Numbered from the stretch's first letter, positions 15,203 through 23,967 are shown. The stretch: 64,000 nucleotides of DNA from Arthrobacter sp. S39 (GCF_004320525.1 NZ_SIHX01000005.1:1-64000), one strand, 5' to 3'. Translations and numbers: made by a program. Notes: generated by a model from the letters alone, not told the origin.

Positions 15203-16507
15203 CTACTTGTTGATGGCGGCATTGCTCTTCTCGAGGAACGTCTTGGCGGCATCTGCCGGGGTGACGCGGCCGAACTCAACTTCAGTTGCGAGCTGCTTGA
15301 GGGTGTCAGCCACGACGCTGGCGCCCTTGGGGTAGACGTAGGCGGGCGCCAGTTCGTCCTTCTGGATGTCGGCCACCATCTGCACAAACTTCGTGTCATC
15401 CGCACCGAGCTTGGGCATGATGGCTTCTGTCACCTCGGGGTTGATCGGCACGCCGCGCTGGGTCAGTGTCTCGGCGGCGCCGTCGACGTCGTTGATGAGG
15501 AAGTTCAGCAGCTTGGCGGCTTCCTTGGGGTGCTTGGACTTGGCGGCAACGGACCAGAGCATGCTGGGATCGGCGGAGTAGCCGCGGCGCTTTTCCGTGG
15601 TTTCACCGGGCATGCGGAGCAGGACCAGGTTCCCGCCTGATGCTTCGTTGTAGCCGCGGAAGTTGTTGATGGGGATGATCTGGGAAGCCACCGTTCCCTT
15701 GGCGAGGTAGGACTGCGCCGGCGAGCCGCCGATCTGTTCGAAGAATCCGGCAGGCGGGTAGCCGCCGGCGTTGCGCAGGTCCACGCTGTACTGGAACCAC
15801 TCGCGGATGGTGTCTTCGCTGACGCCGAGCTTATTGTCCTTGGTGTAGAAGTCCTCGCCGCGCTGCCGGGCCAACAGGATGGGGCCGGTCTCCGTGGCCA
15901 CGTCGTAGCCCGCTCCGTAAATCTTTCCGCCGGTCTTCTGCGTCACCTCGGTGGCGAACTTGGCGTAGTCCTCCCAGCTCCAGGTCTTGTCGTCCGGGAT
16001 AGTCACACCGGCTTGGTCCGTGATGGTTTTGTTGACCACCATGCCGATCAGGTTTACGCCGGTGGCCAGGCCGTACAGTTTGCCGTCGACTTCGCCCCGG
16101 CTTTGGATCGTCGCCGGAATCTTGTCGAGGTTGATCTCGGACAGCGTCTTCAGGTCGGCCAGGGTGCCGCGCTGGGCGTATTCGAGCAGGGTCCGGTTGG
16201 CCATGTTCAGTACGTCCGGGGGGTTGCCGCCGGCGAAGCGGGTGGCCAGCTTGTCGGCGTAGGGCCCGCTGTCCTGGTATTCGCTCTTGACCGTGATGCC
16301 CGGGTTCTTCTGTTCGAAGATCTTGATCGCGGCATCTGTCATCTTGGCGCGGTTGGAGTCACCCCAGTACACGAAGTTCAGCTCGACGTTGCCGCCGGAG
16401 GACGGGGAGGTGGCCCCTCCGCAGCCGCTCAGGGCCAACCCGGCCGCGGTCAGTGCTGCACCCAGGATGATCCTGCGCGGAATAGGGGTGCTCGTGGTCT
16501 TCTTCAT
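15203..16507 (-). CDS. Extracellular sugar-binding lipoprotein of the ABC importer
   Basis: A 434-residue protein. The N-terminus carries a signal with RR and the lipobox LALSGC, so the mature protein is lipid-anchored outside the membrane. The body fits the family-1 solute-binding fold (LNFVYWGDSNRAKM..., FEQKNPGITVKSEY). It is the first gene of the leftward operon importer-importer-lyase-lyase. A promoter-like TTGACA/TAGAAA pair and two copies of a 12-mer lie upstream, between it and the divergent DUF6807 gene. Confidence 0.92.
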   Translation of the reverse strand: MKKTTSTPIPRRIILGAALTAAGLALSGCGGATSPSSGGNVELNFVYWGDSNRAKMTDAAIKIFEQKNPGITVKSEYQDSGPYADKLATRFAGGNPPDVLNMANRTLLEYAQRGTLADLKTLSEINLDKIPATIQSRGEVDGKLYGLATGVNLIGMVVNKTITDQAGVTIPDDKTWSWEDYAKFATEVTQKTGGKIYGAGYDVATETGPILLARQRGEDFYTKDNKLGVSEDTIREWFQYSVDLRNAGGYPPAGFFEQIGGSPAQSYLAKGTVASQIIPINNFRGYNEASGGNLVLLRMPGETTEKRRGYSADPSMLWSVAAKSKHPKEAAKLLNFLINDVDGAAETLTQRGVPINPEVTEAIMPKLGADDTKFVQMVADIQKDELAPAYVYPKGASVVADTLKQLATEVEFGRVTPADAAKTFLEKSNAAINK

Positions 16508-16574
16508 CGAATGACGCCTCTCTAGCGGGGGTATGTCGGGCTTGTTCCGGCTACGTGCAAATCTCCAGTAGCAA

Positions 16575-16586
16575 GGAAACTTTCTG
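16575..16586. promoter_or_regulatory. Candidate operator half of a repeated 12-mer (copy 1)
   Basis: GGAAACTTTCTG, containing the small palindrome GAAACTTTC. An identical copy is 151 bp away at 16726. It lies in the leader of the binding-protein gene. Likely bound by the LacI-type regulator encoded at 19318; inferred. Confidence 0.5.
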
Positions 16587-16662
16587 GTGTGGATCCTGCG
16601 CCCGGAACGCCAACTTCAGGTGAGTGTGGGTCCGAACTGCTGAAAAACTTTTGAGTAAACGA

Positions 16663-16692
16663 TTTCTAGCAAGAAAACCCTGTGACTGTCAA
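16663..16692 (-). promoter_or_regulatory. Predicted sigma-70-type promoter of the leftward pectin operon
   Basis: On the minus strand TTGACA (16692-16687) and TAGAAA (16668-16663) are separated by 18 nt. This would give a roughly 150-nt leader before the 16507 start, containing copy 1 of the repeated 12-mer. Confidence 0.5.
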
Positions 16693-16725
16693 CACAATTT
16701 TGAAAGTTCTGCGATCAGAAACAAC

Positions 16726-16737
16726 GGAAACTTTCTG
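16726..16737. promoter_or_regulatory. Candidate operator half of a repeated 12-mer (copy 2)
   Basis: Second exact GGAAACTTTCTG, 78 bp upstream of the DUF6807 gene and upstream of the leftward -35 box. Two identical sites flanking the divergent promoters are consistent with joint control of both arms. Confidence 0.5.
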
Positions 16738-16814
16738 TACTACTTGCCGAAGATTTCTGACATGGCTATGCTGATCCACACATCCCGGACACGCCACCCA
16801 ACCAGGAGGTCTGC

Positions 16815-17744
16815 TTGGCCATCCACACCCCGCCGCCGGCCGCGGCCCCCGGTCTTACGGGCCCGGTCTCTTCGCTGGGCACCCACTGCACCGGACGGCA
16901 GCAGCCCGCCACCAGCGCGCCACGGCCCTACCTTCACCCGATTCGGTCCCTGGGCGGCGCCACCGTCACGGAAGCCGCGCCTGCCGACCACCCGCACCAC
17001 CTGGGCCTGTCCATAGCCTTTTCCGACGTCAATGGCACAAATTTCTGGGGCGGTTCCACCTTCACTGCCGCCAGCGGCCCGGTGCTCCTGGCAAACCATG
17101 GAACGCAGGTGCCGCAGGGCTGGAAATCAACCGCAGATGGGGAAGCGGATGGCGGCACCGGCAGCGAATCCGGCGCTGTCTCCTGGCGGTCGCACTCAGG
17201 CGGCGAACTCGCCGTCGAGCAGCGGCACCTGGAGTACTTTGCCCATCCGGAGCCCGGCACGTGGAGCCTCTCACTGTCCTCGGTGATCCGCCCGGCGGCG
17301 GGCGTGGAGCAGCTGGAGGTGTCGTCGTCGGCCGTGAAGGGCCGGGCAGGCGCCGGATACGGCGGAATCTTCTGGCGGTTTCCCCAGGGCAGCGCTGACC
17401 CGCTGGTCCTGTCCGACGCCGGAAGCGGCGCCGATGCGGCCCATGGTTCGCGCTCGCCCTGGCTGGCGGTCAGCCTCCGGATCGACGGCGCACCCGTCAG
17501 TGTTGTGCTCGCCCAGGACCCGGAACGCCCGCTCCCGTGGTTCATCCGGGCGGAAGGCTACCTGGGGGCGGGACCTGCAGTGGCCTGGTCCGAACCTGCG
17601 CGCGCAGGCCACAACACTCCGCTCAGGCTGGGCCTGCACGCCGTCATCCACGACGGTGCGGTGCAGACTCCCGCCCGCGCCCTCGAACTCCTCCAGCAGC
17701 ACCCCCGACTCAGCCGCCCCGGCCAAACCGACAGGACATCATGA
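16815..17744 (+). CDS. PmoA/DUF6807 family protein
   Basis: A 309-residue protein with TTG start at 16815, placed by a strong AGGAGG 7 nt upstream. RPYLHPIRSLGG...ADHPHHLGLSIAFSDVNG is the hallmark of the DUF6807 (PmoA-like) family. Members usually sit in carbohydrate loci next to glycosidases and dehydrogenases; their activity is not established. Here it overlaps the GH43 gene by 4 nt (ATGA) and is co-transcribed with it and the LacI gene, which points to a role in processing a plant-glycan sugar. Confidence 0.82.
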   Translation: MAIHTPPPAAAPGLTGPVSSLGTHCTGRQQPATSAPRPYLHPIRSLGGATVTEAAPADHPHHLGLSIAFSDVNGTNFWGGSTFTAASGPVLLANHGTQVPQGWKSTADGEADGGTGSESGAVSWRSHSGGELAVEQRHLEYFAHPEPGTWSLSLSSVIRPAAGVEQLEVSSSAVKGRAGAGYGGIFWRFPQGSADPLVLSDAGSGADAAHGSRSPWLAVSLRIDGAPVSVVLAQDPERPLPWFIRAEGYLGAGPAVAWSEPARAGHNTPLRLGLHAVIHDGAVQTPARALELLQQHPRLSRPGQTDRTS

Positions 17745-19321
17745 CAACCCGGCCTCCCATCCCCGTCTACACCAACCCCATCCTCAACGGCGACTGGCCT
17801 GACCCGGATGCCGTCCAGGTGGGCGGGACCTATTACCTCATCGCGTCGAGTTTCAACAGGGTGCCGGGGCTGCCCGTGCTGAAGTCCCGGAACCTCGTGG
17901 ACTGGGAACATGCCGGCCACGCCCTTCCCGAACTGCCCCAGGGCAGCCACTACTCCCTGGTGCGCCACGGCAGCGGAGTCTGGGCACCGGCCCTCCGCTA
18001 CCACGACGGCCGCTTCTGGATCTTCTACCCGGACCCCGACCACGGCATTTTCGTCCTGAGCGCCGAGCGGGCAGAAGGACCGTGGAGTGCTCCGCACCTG
18101 CTCTACGCCGGCCGCGGCATCATCGATCCCTGCCCGCTGTGGGATGAGGACGGCGAGGCCTACCTGGTCCACGGCTGGGCGCACAGCCGGGTCGGCGTCA
18201 AGAACCGGCTGACCGTGCACCGGATGAGCCCCGACGCGAGCCGGCTCCTGGACCACGGAACCCACGTGATCAACGGCGCCGACCTCCCGGGCTACACCAC
18301 CCTGGAAGGGCCGAAGTTCTACAAGCGGGACGGCTGGTACTGGATCTTCGCCCCGGCCGGCGGCGTGGCTACGGGCTGGCAGTCGGTCTTCCGCTCTCGG
18401 TCGCCGTTCGGCCCGTACGAGGGGCGGAAAGTGCTGGAACAGGGGAACTCCGACGTCAACGGCCCGCACCAGGGCGCCTGGGTCACCACGCCGACGGGCC
18501 AGGATTGGTTCCTGCACTTCCAGGACCGCGGCCCCTACGGCCGGGTGGTCCACCTCCAGCCCATGGGGTGGGGCGAGGACGGCTGGCCGTGGATGGGAAC
18601 TCCCGCGGACGACGGCGGCCCTGGCACTCCGGTGGCCAGCCACCCTTATCCCGTGGGAACCTCGCCGAAGGACGTGGCGCCGCCGGCGAGCGACAGCTTT
18701 GATTCGCCGTGGCTGGGGCCGCAATGGCACTGGCAGGCGAATCCGCGCGAGTGCTGGTCCTTCCAGGGTGGGGGAGGGCAGTTGGTCCTGCGCCCGCAGG
18801 CCAACGATCCGGTCAACCTGCGCGAACTGCCCAATGTGCTGGGCCAGATCCTGCCCGGCACCCCGTCAACCTTCACCACCACGCTGGAACTGGACGATGT
18901 TCCGGTGGGTACCCGGGCCGGCGTCGTGGTTTTGGGTCAGAGGTACGCCTGGCTCGGGATTATCCGGACCGCCGACGGCTTTGTGCTGGGAAGCGGTACC
19001 GGCGGGGAAGGCCCGCATGAGGAGCGGCCTGGACGCCAGGTGCCCCTGGACAGTGCAAGGATCGAGCTTCAGATCCGGACGGACGGAAGGCCGCGCTCCA
19101 CCTTCGCCTGGCGGACCGGTCCGGGCGAGCCGTGGGAGGTCCAGGGCTGGCACTTCGAGGCGGTGGAGGGCAAGTGGATCGGCGCTGAACTGGGCGTTTT
19201 CACCGCGGCACCGCTGGGTTCGCAGGAAAGCGGCAGTGTTATCGTTGGACCCGTGCGGGTCGAGACTGCGCCGGTCCGCCGGGCAGTCATGCCGCACTTT
19301 GCCGCCACCGCTTCCAGATGA
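17741..19321 (+). CDS. Glycoside hydrolase family 43 protein
   Basis: A 526-residue protein. The ATG at 17741 overlaps the preceding stop (ATGA); longer upstream frames are spurious. NPILNGDWPDPDAVQVGGTY holds the GH43 base Asp (about D21), IDPCPLWDEDG the pKa-modulating Asp, and LEGPKFY the acid Glu of the five-bladed propeller. A C-terminal beta-sandwich (about 340-520, SFDSPWLGPQWHWQ...) matches the GH43 C-terminal concanavalin-like domain. No signal peptide is visible, so it probably acts in the cytoplasm on imported xylo-, arabino- or galacto-configured oligosaccharides. Confidence 0.88.
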   Translation: MTTRPPIPVYTNPILNGDWPDPDAVQVGGTYYLIASSFNRVPGLPVLKSRNLVDWEHAGHALPELPQGSHYSLVRHGSGVWAPALRYHDGRFWIFYPDPDHGIFVLSAERAEGPWSAPHLLYAGRGIIDPCPLWDEDGEAYLVHGWAHSRVGVKNRLTVHRMSPDASRLLDHGTHVINGADLPGYTTLEGPKFYKRDGWYWIFAPAGGVATGWQSVFRSRSPFGPYEGRKVLEQGNSDVNGPHQGAWVTTPTGQDWFLHFQDRGPYGRVVHLQPMGWGEDGWPWMGTPADDGGPGTPVASHPYPVGTSPKDVAPPASDSFDSPWLGPQWHWQANPRECWSFQGGGGQLVLRPQANDPVNLRELPNVLGQILPGTPSTFTTTLELDDVPVGTRAGVVVLGQRYAWLGIIRTADGFVLGSGTGGEGPHEERPGRQVPLDSARIELQIRTDGRPRSTFAWRTGPGEPWEVQGWHFEAVEGKWIGAELGVFTAAPLGSQESGSVIVGPVRVETAPVRRAVMPHFAATASR

Positions 19322-20358
19322 TCGCAAGGACCCAGCCGTTGACCGCCACTCCGCGCCCCAAGATCGCAGATGTGGCCGCAGCGGCAGGCGTCTCCGTTCC
19401 CACCGTGTCGAAAGTGCTCAACGGCCGTTCGCACGTCTCCGAGGCAACCCGGGCCAAAGTGCGCCAGGCCCTCGAGGAGCTCGACTACACCAAACGGAAC
19501 GTCCCGGCTGACCAGCCGGGACTCCTCCAGCTGGTGGTCAACAACTTCGACTCGCCCTGGGTGCTGGAAATCATGGAAGGCGCCGAGGCCGCTGCGGCCC
19601 GCCTGGGCTACTCGATTGTGTACACGCGGGCAGAGCACGCCACCGCCGAGAACTGGCGGAAGCTCCGCGAATCCTCGGCCAACCGGCTCGCCGGCGTGGT
19701 GCTGCTGGCTCCGCGGCGCGGATCGCGGCTGGTCACCACACTGCGGAGCCTCAACATCCCCGCGGTGGCAGTGGATCCGGAAGGAACCGAAGGGCTCACC
19801 ATCCCCAGCGTCAGCCCGGCGTCGTTCTCCGGAGCGCTCGCCGCGGTGGGCCACCTGCTGGAGCTGGGCCACCGCCGGATCGGCATCATCACCGGCCGGG
19901 GGCATGGTTCCGGACACAGCCGTGCGCGGTACGCGGCGTACGCTGCCGCCCTGCATGAAGCGGGGTTGCCGGTCCTGCCTGAACTGGTGCGCGACGGCGA
20001 CTTCAGCATTGAGTCCGGCGTCCGCCACGGCGGGGACCTCCTGGACCTGCCGGAGCCTCCCACCGCGATCTTTGCCGCCAACGACCTCCAGGCGCTGGGC
20101 GTCATGAACGCCGCCGCCGGGCGCTCGCTGAAGATTCCGGGGGATATCAGCATTGTGGGCTTCGACGACATTGCGCAGGCCGCGCTGATGTCCCCGCCGC
20201 TGACCACCGTCCGCCAGCCGCTGGCGCAGCTGGCGTCCATGGCCGTGGGCATCGTGGTGGAACAGCTCGAGCAGCAGGGCCCGGCTGTTCCCGCTGCGCT
20301 GGAAGTCGCCACCGAGCTGGTGGTCCGAGGCACTACCGCCCCGCCGCGGGTGCGCTAG
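19318..20358 (+). CDS. LacI-family transcriptional regulator
   Basis: A 346-residue protein. The N-terminal helix-turn-helix and hinge are KIADVAAAAGVSVPTVSKVL...VSEATRAKV, followed by a periplasmic-binding-protein-like effector domain (NNFDSPWVLEIMEGAEAAA..., PTAIFAANDLQALG, ISIVGFDDI). The start overlaps the GH43 stop (ATGA). Encoded with the glycan genes, it is the natural candidate to repress both arms of the locus through the repeated GGAAACTTTCTG sites. Confidence 0.92.
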   Translation: MIARTQPLTATPRPKIADVAAAAGVSVPTVSKVLNGRSHVSEATRAKVRQALEELDYTKRNVPADQPGLLQLVVNNFDSPWVLEIMEGAEAAAARLGYSIVYTRAEHATAENWRKLRESSANRLAGVVLLAPRRGSRLVTTLRSLNIPAVAVDPEGTEGLTIPSVSPASFSGALAAVGHLLELGHRRIGIITGRGHGSGHSRARYAAYAAALHEAGLPVLPELVRDGDFSIESGVRHGGDLLDLPEPPTAIFAANDLQALGVMNAAAGRSLKIPGDISIVGFDDIAQAALMSPPLTTVRQPLAQLASMAVGIVVEQLEQQGPAVPAALEVATELVVRGTTAPPRVR

Positions 20359-20359
20359 C

Positions 20360-20489
20360 CGGGTCTCGACACGCTCGACCACCGGCGGGTCTCGACAGGC
20401 TCGACCACCGGCGGGTCCCGACAGGCTCGACCACCGCCGGGTCTCGACCGGTTCGACCACCGCCGGGTCTCGACCGGTTCGACAGCCGG
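20360..20489. repeat. Five tandem 26-bp repeats (REP-like family)
   Basis: Five head-to-tail copies of CGGGTCTCGACAGGCTCGAC followed by CACCGG, with small variations (CACGCTCGAC, CCGGTTCGAC). They fill the gap between the convergent LacI and FadR-type genes. Single copies recur at 6996-7020 and 22825-22849. Each has a TCGA...TCGA core. Confidence 0.93.
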
Positions 20490-20493
20490 GCTG

Positions 20494-21198
20494 CTACTGT
20501 GCCTCGAGCACCAGGTTCTTGAGGTCGTCCAGGGTCTGCTGCATGTGCGCGTCCATGGCTTCGCGGGAGCGGGACGGGTCGCGGGATTCCAGCGCCTCCG
20601 CGATGTTCTGGTGGTGGCCGATCGCGTGTACCTGGATCTCGCGCACCGCTGACGTTTCAGTGCGGCGCTTTTCCAGCACCCGGTGCAGCGGCTCGAACAG
20701 GACAGCCACAAAGACGTTTTCCGAGGCGTGCAGGATCAGGTCGTGGAACGCCAGGTCCGCCTCCACAAACGCGGCAACGTCGTTGACCTCGTGCGCGGCG
20801 CGCATGGCGGCCACATAGGAGTAGAGCGTCTGGACGTCGGCGTCGCCGATCCGGCCAGCCGCAAGTTCGCAGGCGCCGGTCTCCAGCATGCGGCGGAGTT
20901 CGATGAGCTGCACCGAGGCTTCTGCCTCGTTTTTGCCCTCCGAGGCCGCGCGAAGGACGGCCTCCAGTGAAGCCCAGCGGTTCAGCGGGTTCACAAAAGT
21001 GCCACGGCCACGTTCGACGCTGAGGATGCGCTGCGCCTCGAGGGTCTTCATGGCCTCGCGCACGGTCATCCGGCTGACTTCGTGTGCGGCGCTCAATTCA
21101 AGTTCCCCGGGCACACTGGCCCCGGGCGGGAATTCCCCCGCGATGATGCGGTCCAGAAGCTCGTCGGCGACTACGCCTACCAGTGATTTCCGTGCCAT
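20494..21198 (-). CDS. FadR/FCD-type GntR transcriptional regulator
   Basis: A 234-residue protein. The winged helix (PGELELSAAHEVSRMTVREA, ERGRGTFV) is followed by an all-helical FCD effector domain with the metal-binding Asp/His pattern (EADLAFHDLIL..., HHQNIAEAL). Start chosen at ATG 21198 (MARKSLVGVV); the upstream TTG frame would overlap the candidate operator. It is divergent from the DUF1537 kinase. Identical ATGTCAGACA sites lie near both starts, consistent with autoregulation and control of the acid-sugar operon. Confidence 0.9.
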   Translation of the reverse strand: MARKSLVGVVADELLDRIIAGEFPPGASVPGELELSAAHEVSRMTVREAMKTLEAQRILSVERGRGTFVNPLNRWASLEAVLRAASEGKNEAEASVQLIELRRMLETGACELAAGRIGDADVQTLYSYVAAMRAAHEVNDVAAFVEADLAFHDLILHASENVFVAVLFEPLHRVLEKRRTETSAVREIQVHAIGHHQNIAEALESRDPSRSREAMDAHMQQTLDDLKNLVLEAQ

Positions 21199-21226
21199 TT
21201 TCCCCCGTCCAAGCCCTGCGGCCGAT

Positions 21227-21236
21227 ATGTCAGACA
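21227..21236. promoter_or_regulatory. Candidate FadR-type operator, site 1
   Basis: ATGTCAGACA, 28 bp upstream of the regulator start. It matches the core of the perfect palindrome at 21286-21300. Confidence 0.6.
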
Positions 21237-21285
21237 AGTCTACTTGCGCGTTTGTATGTCCTATGCCACACTGAATTCAAATGTT

Positions 21286-21300
21286 AGATGTCAGACATCT
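21286..21300. promoter_or_regulatory. Candidate FadR-type operator, site 2 (perfect palindrome)
   Basis: AGATGTCAGACATCT has 7-bp perfect arms around one base and contains the TGTCnGACA core seen in FadR-group operators. It lies 47 bp upstream of the kinase start, in the promoter-proximal region. Confidence 0.7.
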
Positions 21301-21347
21301 TACAGATATCCACATCACCACCGATTACACCCACAATGGAGTGCAGC

Positions 21348-22823
21348 ATGACGCTTGAAGCAGAAGTCCTGGCCGCCTTTCCGGCCGAAGTCCGGATCCC
21401 TGCAGCGATGGTGGCCGACGCCGTCGCCGCGTCCAGTGCCGAGTCGCCCCGCATGCTGGTGGTGCTCGACGACGACCCCACCGGAACGCAGTCCGTTGCG
21501 GACCTGCCCGTCCTCACCCGCTGGGACGTTGAAGATTTCATCTGGGCCTTCGGCCAGGCCAAACCCGCCGTCTACGTGCTGACCAATACCCGCAGCCTTG
21601 ACCCCGCCGAAGCCGCCGCCCGCAACGGGGAAGTGGTCCGCAACGCGCTGGCCGCCGCCGGTTCCGGCATTGATTCAGGCCTCCGGCTCGGCTTCGTGAG
21701 CCGCAGCGACTCCACCCTCCGCGGCCACTACCCGCTCGAACCCGACGTCATCGCGGCCACCGTGGCCGAGGTCAGCGGCGAAGCAACCGACGGTGTGGTC
21801 CTGGTCCCGGCGTTTCCCGACGCCGGACGCGTGACCATCGGCGGCGTGCACTACATGCGCGGCACCGGAGAGGACGCCGGCAAGCTCACGCCCGTGGCCG
21901 AGACCGAATTTGCCAAGGACGCCACCTTCGGCTTCGCCAACTCGGACATGGCCAAGTACGTGGAGGAGAAGTCGCACGGACGCTTCGCCGCAGAGTCCGT
22001 GATCGTACTGGACCTGAACATCATCCGCGCCTCAACGGACCCGCAGGTCACCGCCAACGCCATCGCCGACGCCATTGCGCCCGCCACAAACTCGACCCCG
22101 ATCGTGGCCGACATCGTCACCGAGAACGACCTCCGCGCCCTGTCCCTGGGCCTGGAAGAAGCCGAACGGCGCGGCAAGAAGCTGCTCTACCGTGTGGGCC
22201 CGCCGTTTGGCCGTGCCCGGATCGGCCAGGAAATCCGCGCCGAGCTCAGCGGCGCCGAAGCCTACGCCGGCAACACCCCGTCCACCGCGGGCGGCCTGAT
22301 CGTGGTGGGCTCCCACGTGGGCGTCACCACCCGCCAGCTTAAGGCCCTCACCGAACAGCACAGCGCCGCACGCATTGTGGAAATCGACGTCGAGAAGCTG
22401 CTGGGCGAGTCCGCCGACTCCTACCTGGACCAGACCGTGGACACCGTTGTGGAGGCGTTGCGCGGCGGAGACGTGATCGTCCACACCAGCCGCCTGCTGA
22501 TCAAGACCGACAGTCCCGCCGAAAGCCTGCGGATCGCACGCACCGTGTCCGCCGCCGTCGTCGCCGTGGTGAACCGGACCCTCAAGACCTTCCCGCCGCG
22601 CTTTGTCATTGCCAAGGGCGGCATCACGTCCTCCGACGTCGCCGCGCACGGACTGGAAATCCGGCACGCCATTGTCCGCGGTCCCATGCTGCCGGGCATC
22701 GTCTCGCTCTGGGAGCCGGTGGACGGTCCCGCCAAGGGCATCCCGTACATCGTGTTCGCCGGAAACGTGGGCGATGACCAGTCGCTCGCCGACGTCACCC
22801 GCAAGCTCAGCAACACTTTCTAA
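21348..22823 (+). CDS. Four-carbon acid sugar kinase (DUF1537/OtnK-like)
   Basis: A 491-residue protein. The ATG at 21348 has GGAG 6-7 nt upstream and is preferred to the longer frame that runs through the operator. The N-terminal DUF1537 substrate domain has LDDDPTGTQS and SRSDSTLRGHYPLE; the C-terminal ATP-binding domain has KGGITSSDVA. The family phosphorylates 3- or 2-oxo-tetronates at O4 (OtnK, LtnK, DtnK types); which one cannot be decided here. First gene of the rightward operon kinase-dehydrogenase-permease-aldolase. Confidence 0.9.
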   Translation: MTLEAEVLAAFPAEVRIPAAMVADAVAASSAESPRMLVVLDDDPTGTQSVADLPVLTRWDVEDFIWAFGQAKPAVYVLTNTRSLDPAEAAARNGEVVRNALAAAGSGIDSGLRLGFVSRSDSTLRGHYPLEPDVIAATVAEVSGEATDGVVLVPAFPDAGRVTIGGVHYMRGTGEDAGKLTPVAETEFAKDATFGFANSDMAKYVEEKSHGRFAAESVIVLDLNIIRASTDPQVTANAIADAIAPATNSTPIVADIVTENDLRALSLGLEEAERRGKKLLYRVGPPFGRARIGQEIRAELSGAEAYAGNTPSTAGGLIVVGSHVGVTTRQLKALTEQHSAARIVEIDVEKLLGESADSYLDQTVDTVVEALRGGDVIVHTSRLLIKTDSPAESLRIARTVSAAVVAVVNRTLKTFPPRFVIAKGGITSSDVAAHGLEIRHAIVRGPMLPGIVSLWEPVDGPAKGIPYIVFAGNVGDDQSLADVTRKLSNTF

Positions 22824-22824
22824 C

Positions 22825-22849
22825 CGGTGGTCGAGCTTCTCGAGACCTG
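22825..22849. repeat. Single copy of the 26-bp repeat family
   Basis: CCGGTGGTCGAGCTTCTCGA then GACC, inverted relative to the array at 20360. It lies between the kinase and dehydrogenase genes, inside the presumed operon. Confidence 0.75.
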
Positions 22850-22909
22850 GATTTCGACGGGCTCAATCACCGGCATCACCGATATCGCAAAAATTCACAG
22901 GAGAACACC

Positions 22910-23809
22910 ATGACCAGCAACTACACCATCACCGTCCTGGGCCTTGGCGCCATGGGCCTGCCCATGGCCACCCGCCTGGCCAGCGAGCTCACCGTCCACG
23001 GCTTCGACATCGCCGAGCCGCGCCTGAAGCTCGCCGAAGAAGCCGGTATCCGCACTTTCGCCTCCGCCCGGGAAGCCTCGAAAGGCGCTGACGCCCTGCT
23101 CCTGGCGGTCCGCAACGGCGAGCAGCTCAACGATGTCCTCTTCGGCGAGAACGGCGTGGCCTCCGTGCTGGAGCCGGGCGCCGTCGTCATCCTGGGCAGC
23201 ACCGTGGGCACCGAAGCCATCCCCGCCACCGTGGCCCGCCTCGCCGAATACGGCGTCGAACTCGTGGACGCGCCGCTTTCCGGCGGCCCCAAGCGCGCCG
23301 GCGAGGGCGACCTGCTGATCGTTGTCGGCGCGTCCCCCGAAGCCCAGGAGAAGGCCCGCCCCGCGCTGGAACTCCTTGCCTCCACCCTGACCGTGGTGGG
23401 CGACAAGCCCGGCGACGGCCAGGCCCTCAAGACCGTCAACCAGCTCCTCTGCGGCGTCCACATCGCCGCCGCCGCCGAGGCCCTGGCACTGGCCGACGCC
23501 CTCGGCCTGGACCAGGAGAAAACCCTCAAAGCCCTCGAAGCAGGTGCCGCCGGTTCGTTTATGCTCTCCAACCGCGGCCCGCGCATCCTCGAGGCCTACA
23601 CCGAGGAAGGCGCCGAGGTCCTGTCCCGCCTGGACATCTTCGTCAAGGACATGGGCATCGTGGGCAAAGCCACCCGCGCCGCCGGTCTGGCAGCTCCCGT
23701 GGCCGCCGCGGCCGAGCAGCTGTACCTCCTGGGCCAGGCCCAGGGCCTCGCCGCCGCTGACGACTCCGCCGTCATCAAGGTTGTGGCGCCCACCAGGCGC
23801 ACCGCCTAA
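22910..23809 (+). CDS. NAD(P)-dependent 3-hydroxyisobutyrate-dehydrogenase-family enzyme (LtnD-like)
   Basis: A 299-residue protein with an AGGAG 8 nt before the ATG. VLGLGAMGLPMA is the Rossmann loop, DAPLSGGPKRAGEGDL the substrate-binding DxxxSGG motif, and KTVNQLLCG holds the catalytic Lys of the beta-hydroxyacid dehydrogenase family. Next to a DUF1537 kinase, homologues oxidise L-threonate or D-erythronate at C2 or C3 to the oxo acid that the kinase then phosphorylates. Substrate stereochemistry is not determinable from sequence alone. Confidence 0.88.
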   Translation: MTSNYTITVLGLGAMGLPMATRLASELTVHGFDIAEPRLKLAEEAGIRTFASAREASKGADALLLAVRNGEQLNDVLFGENGVASVLEPGAVVILGSTVGTEAIPATVARLAEYGVELVDAPLSGGPKRAGEGDLLIVVGASPEAQEKARPALELLASTLTVVGDKPGDGQALKTVNQLLCGVHIAAAAEALALADALGLDQEKTLKALEAGAAGSFMLSNRGPRILEAYTEEGAEVLSRLDIFVKDMGIVGKATRAAGLAAPVAAAAEQLYLLGQAQGLAAADDSAVIKVVAPTRRTA

Positions 23810-23851
23810 GCACCCCGCTTCACCCCCGCCAAAGCACCTCCCCGCAAAGCT

Positions 23852-23883
23852 CGACGACGGCGGTCCCCCCTCCGCCGTCGTCG
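23852..23883. terminator. Strong hairpin between dehydrogenase and permease genes
   Basis: CGACGACGGCGG pairs perfectly with CCGCCGTCGTCG across an 8-nt loop, without a T tract. It may be a partial terminator or an RNA-stability element in the operon; a similar GCCGTCGTAC stem occurs at 45852-45908. Confidence 0.5.
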
Positions 23884-23967
23884 TACCTCCCAGCGTTCCC
23901 CAACAGAAACAGTTAGCGCCTGATTGCCCGTCTTCTGGAAGACTGGCTCGTCAAAGGAGACACCGTC

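Noticed and set aside
20360..20489. CRISPR-like array
   Set aside because: 26-bp repeats are contiguous with no spacers.
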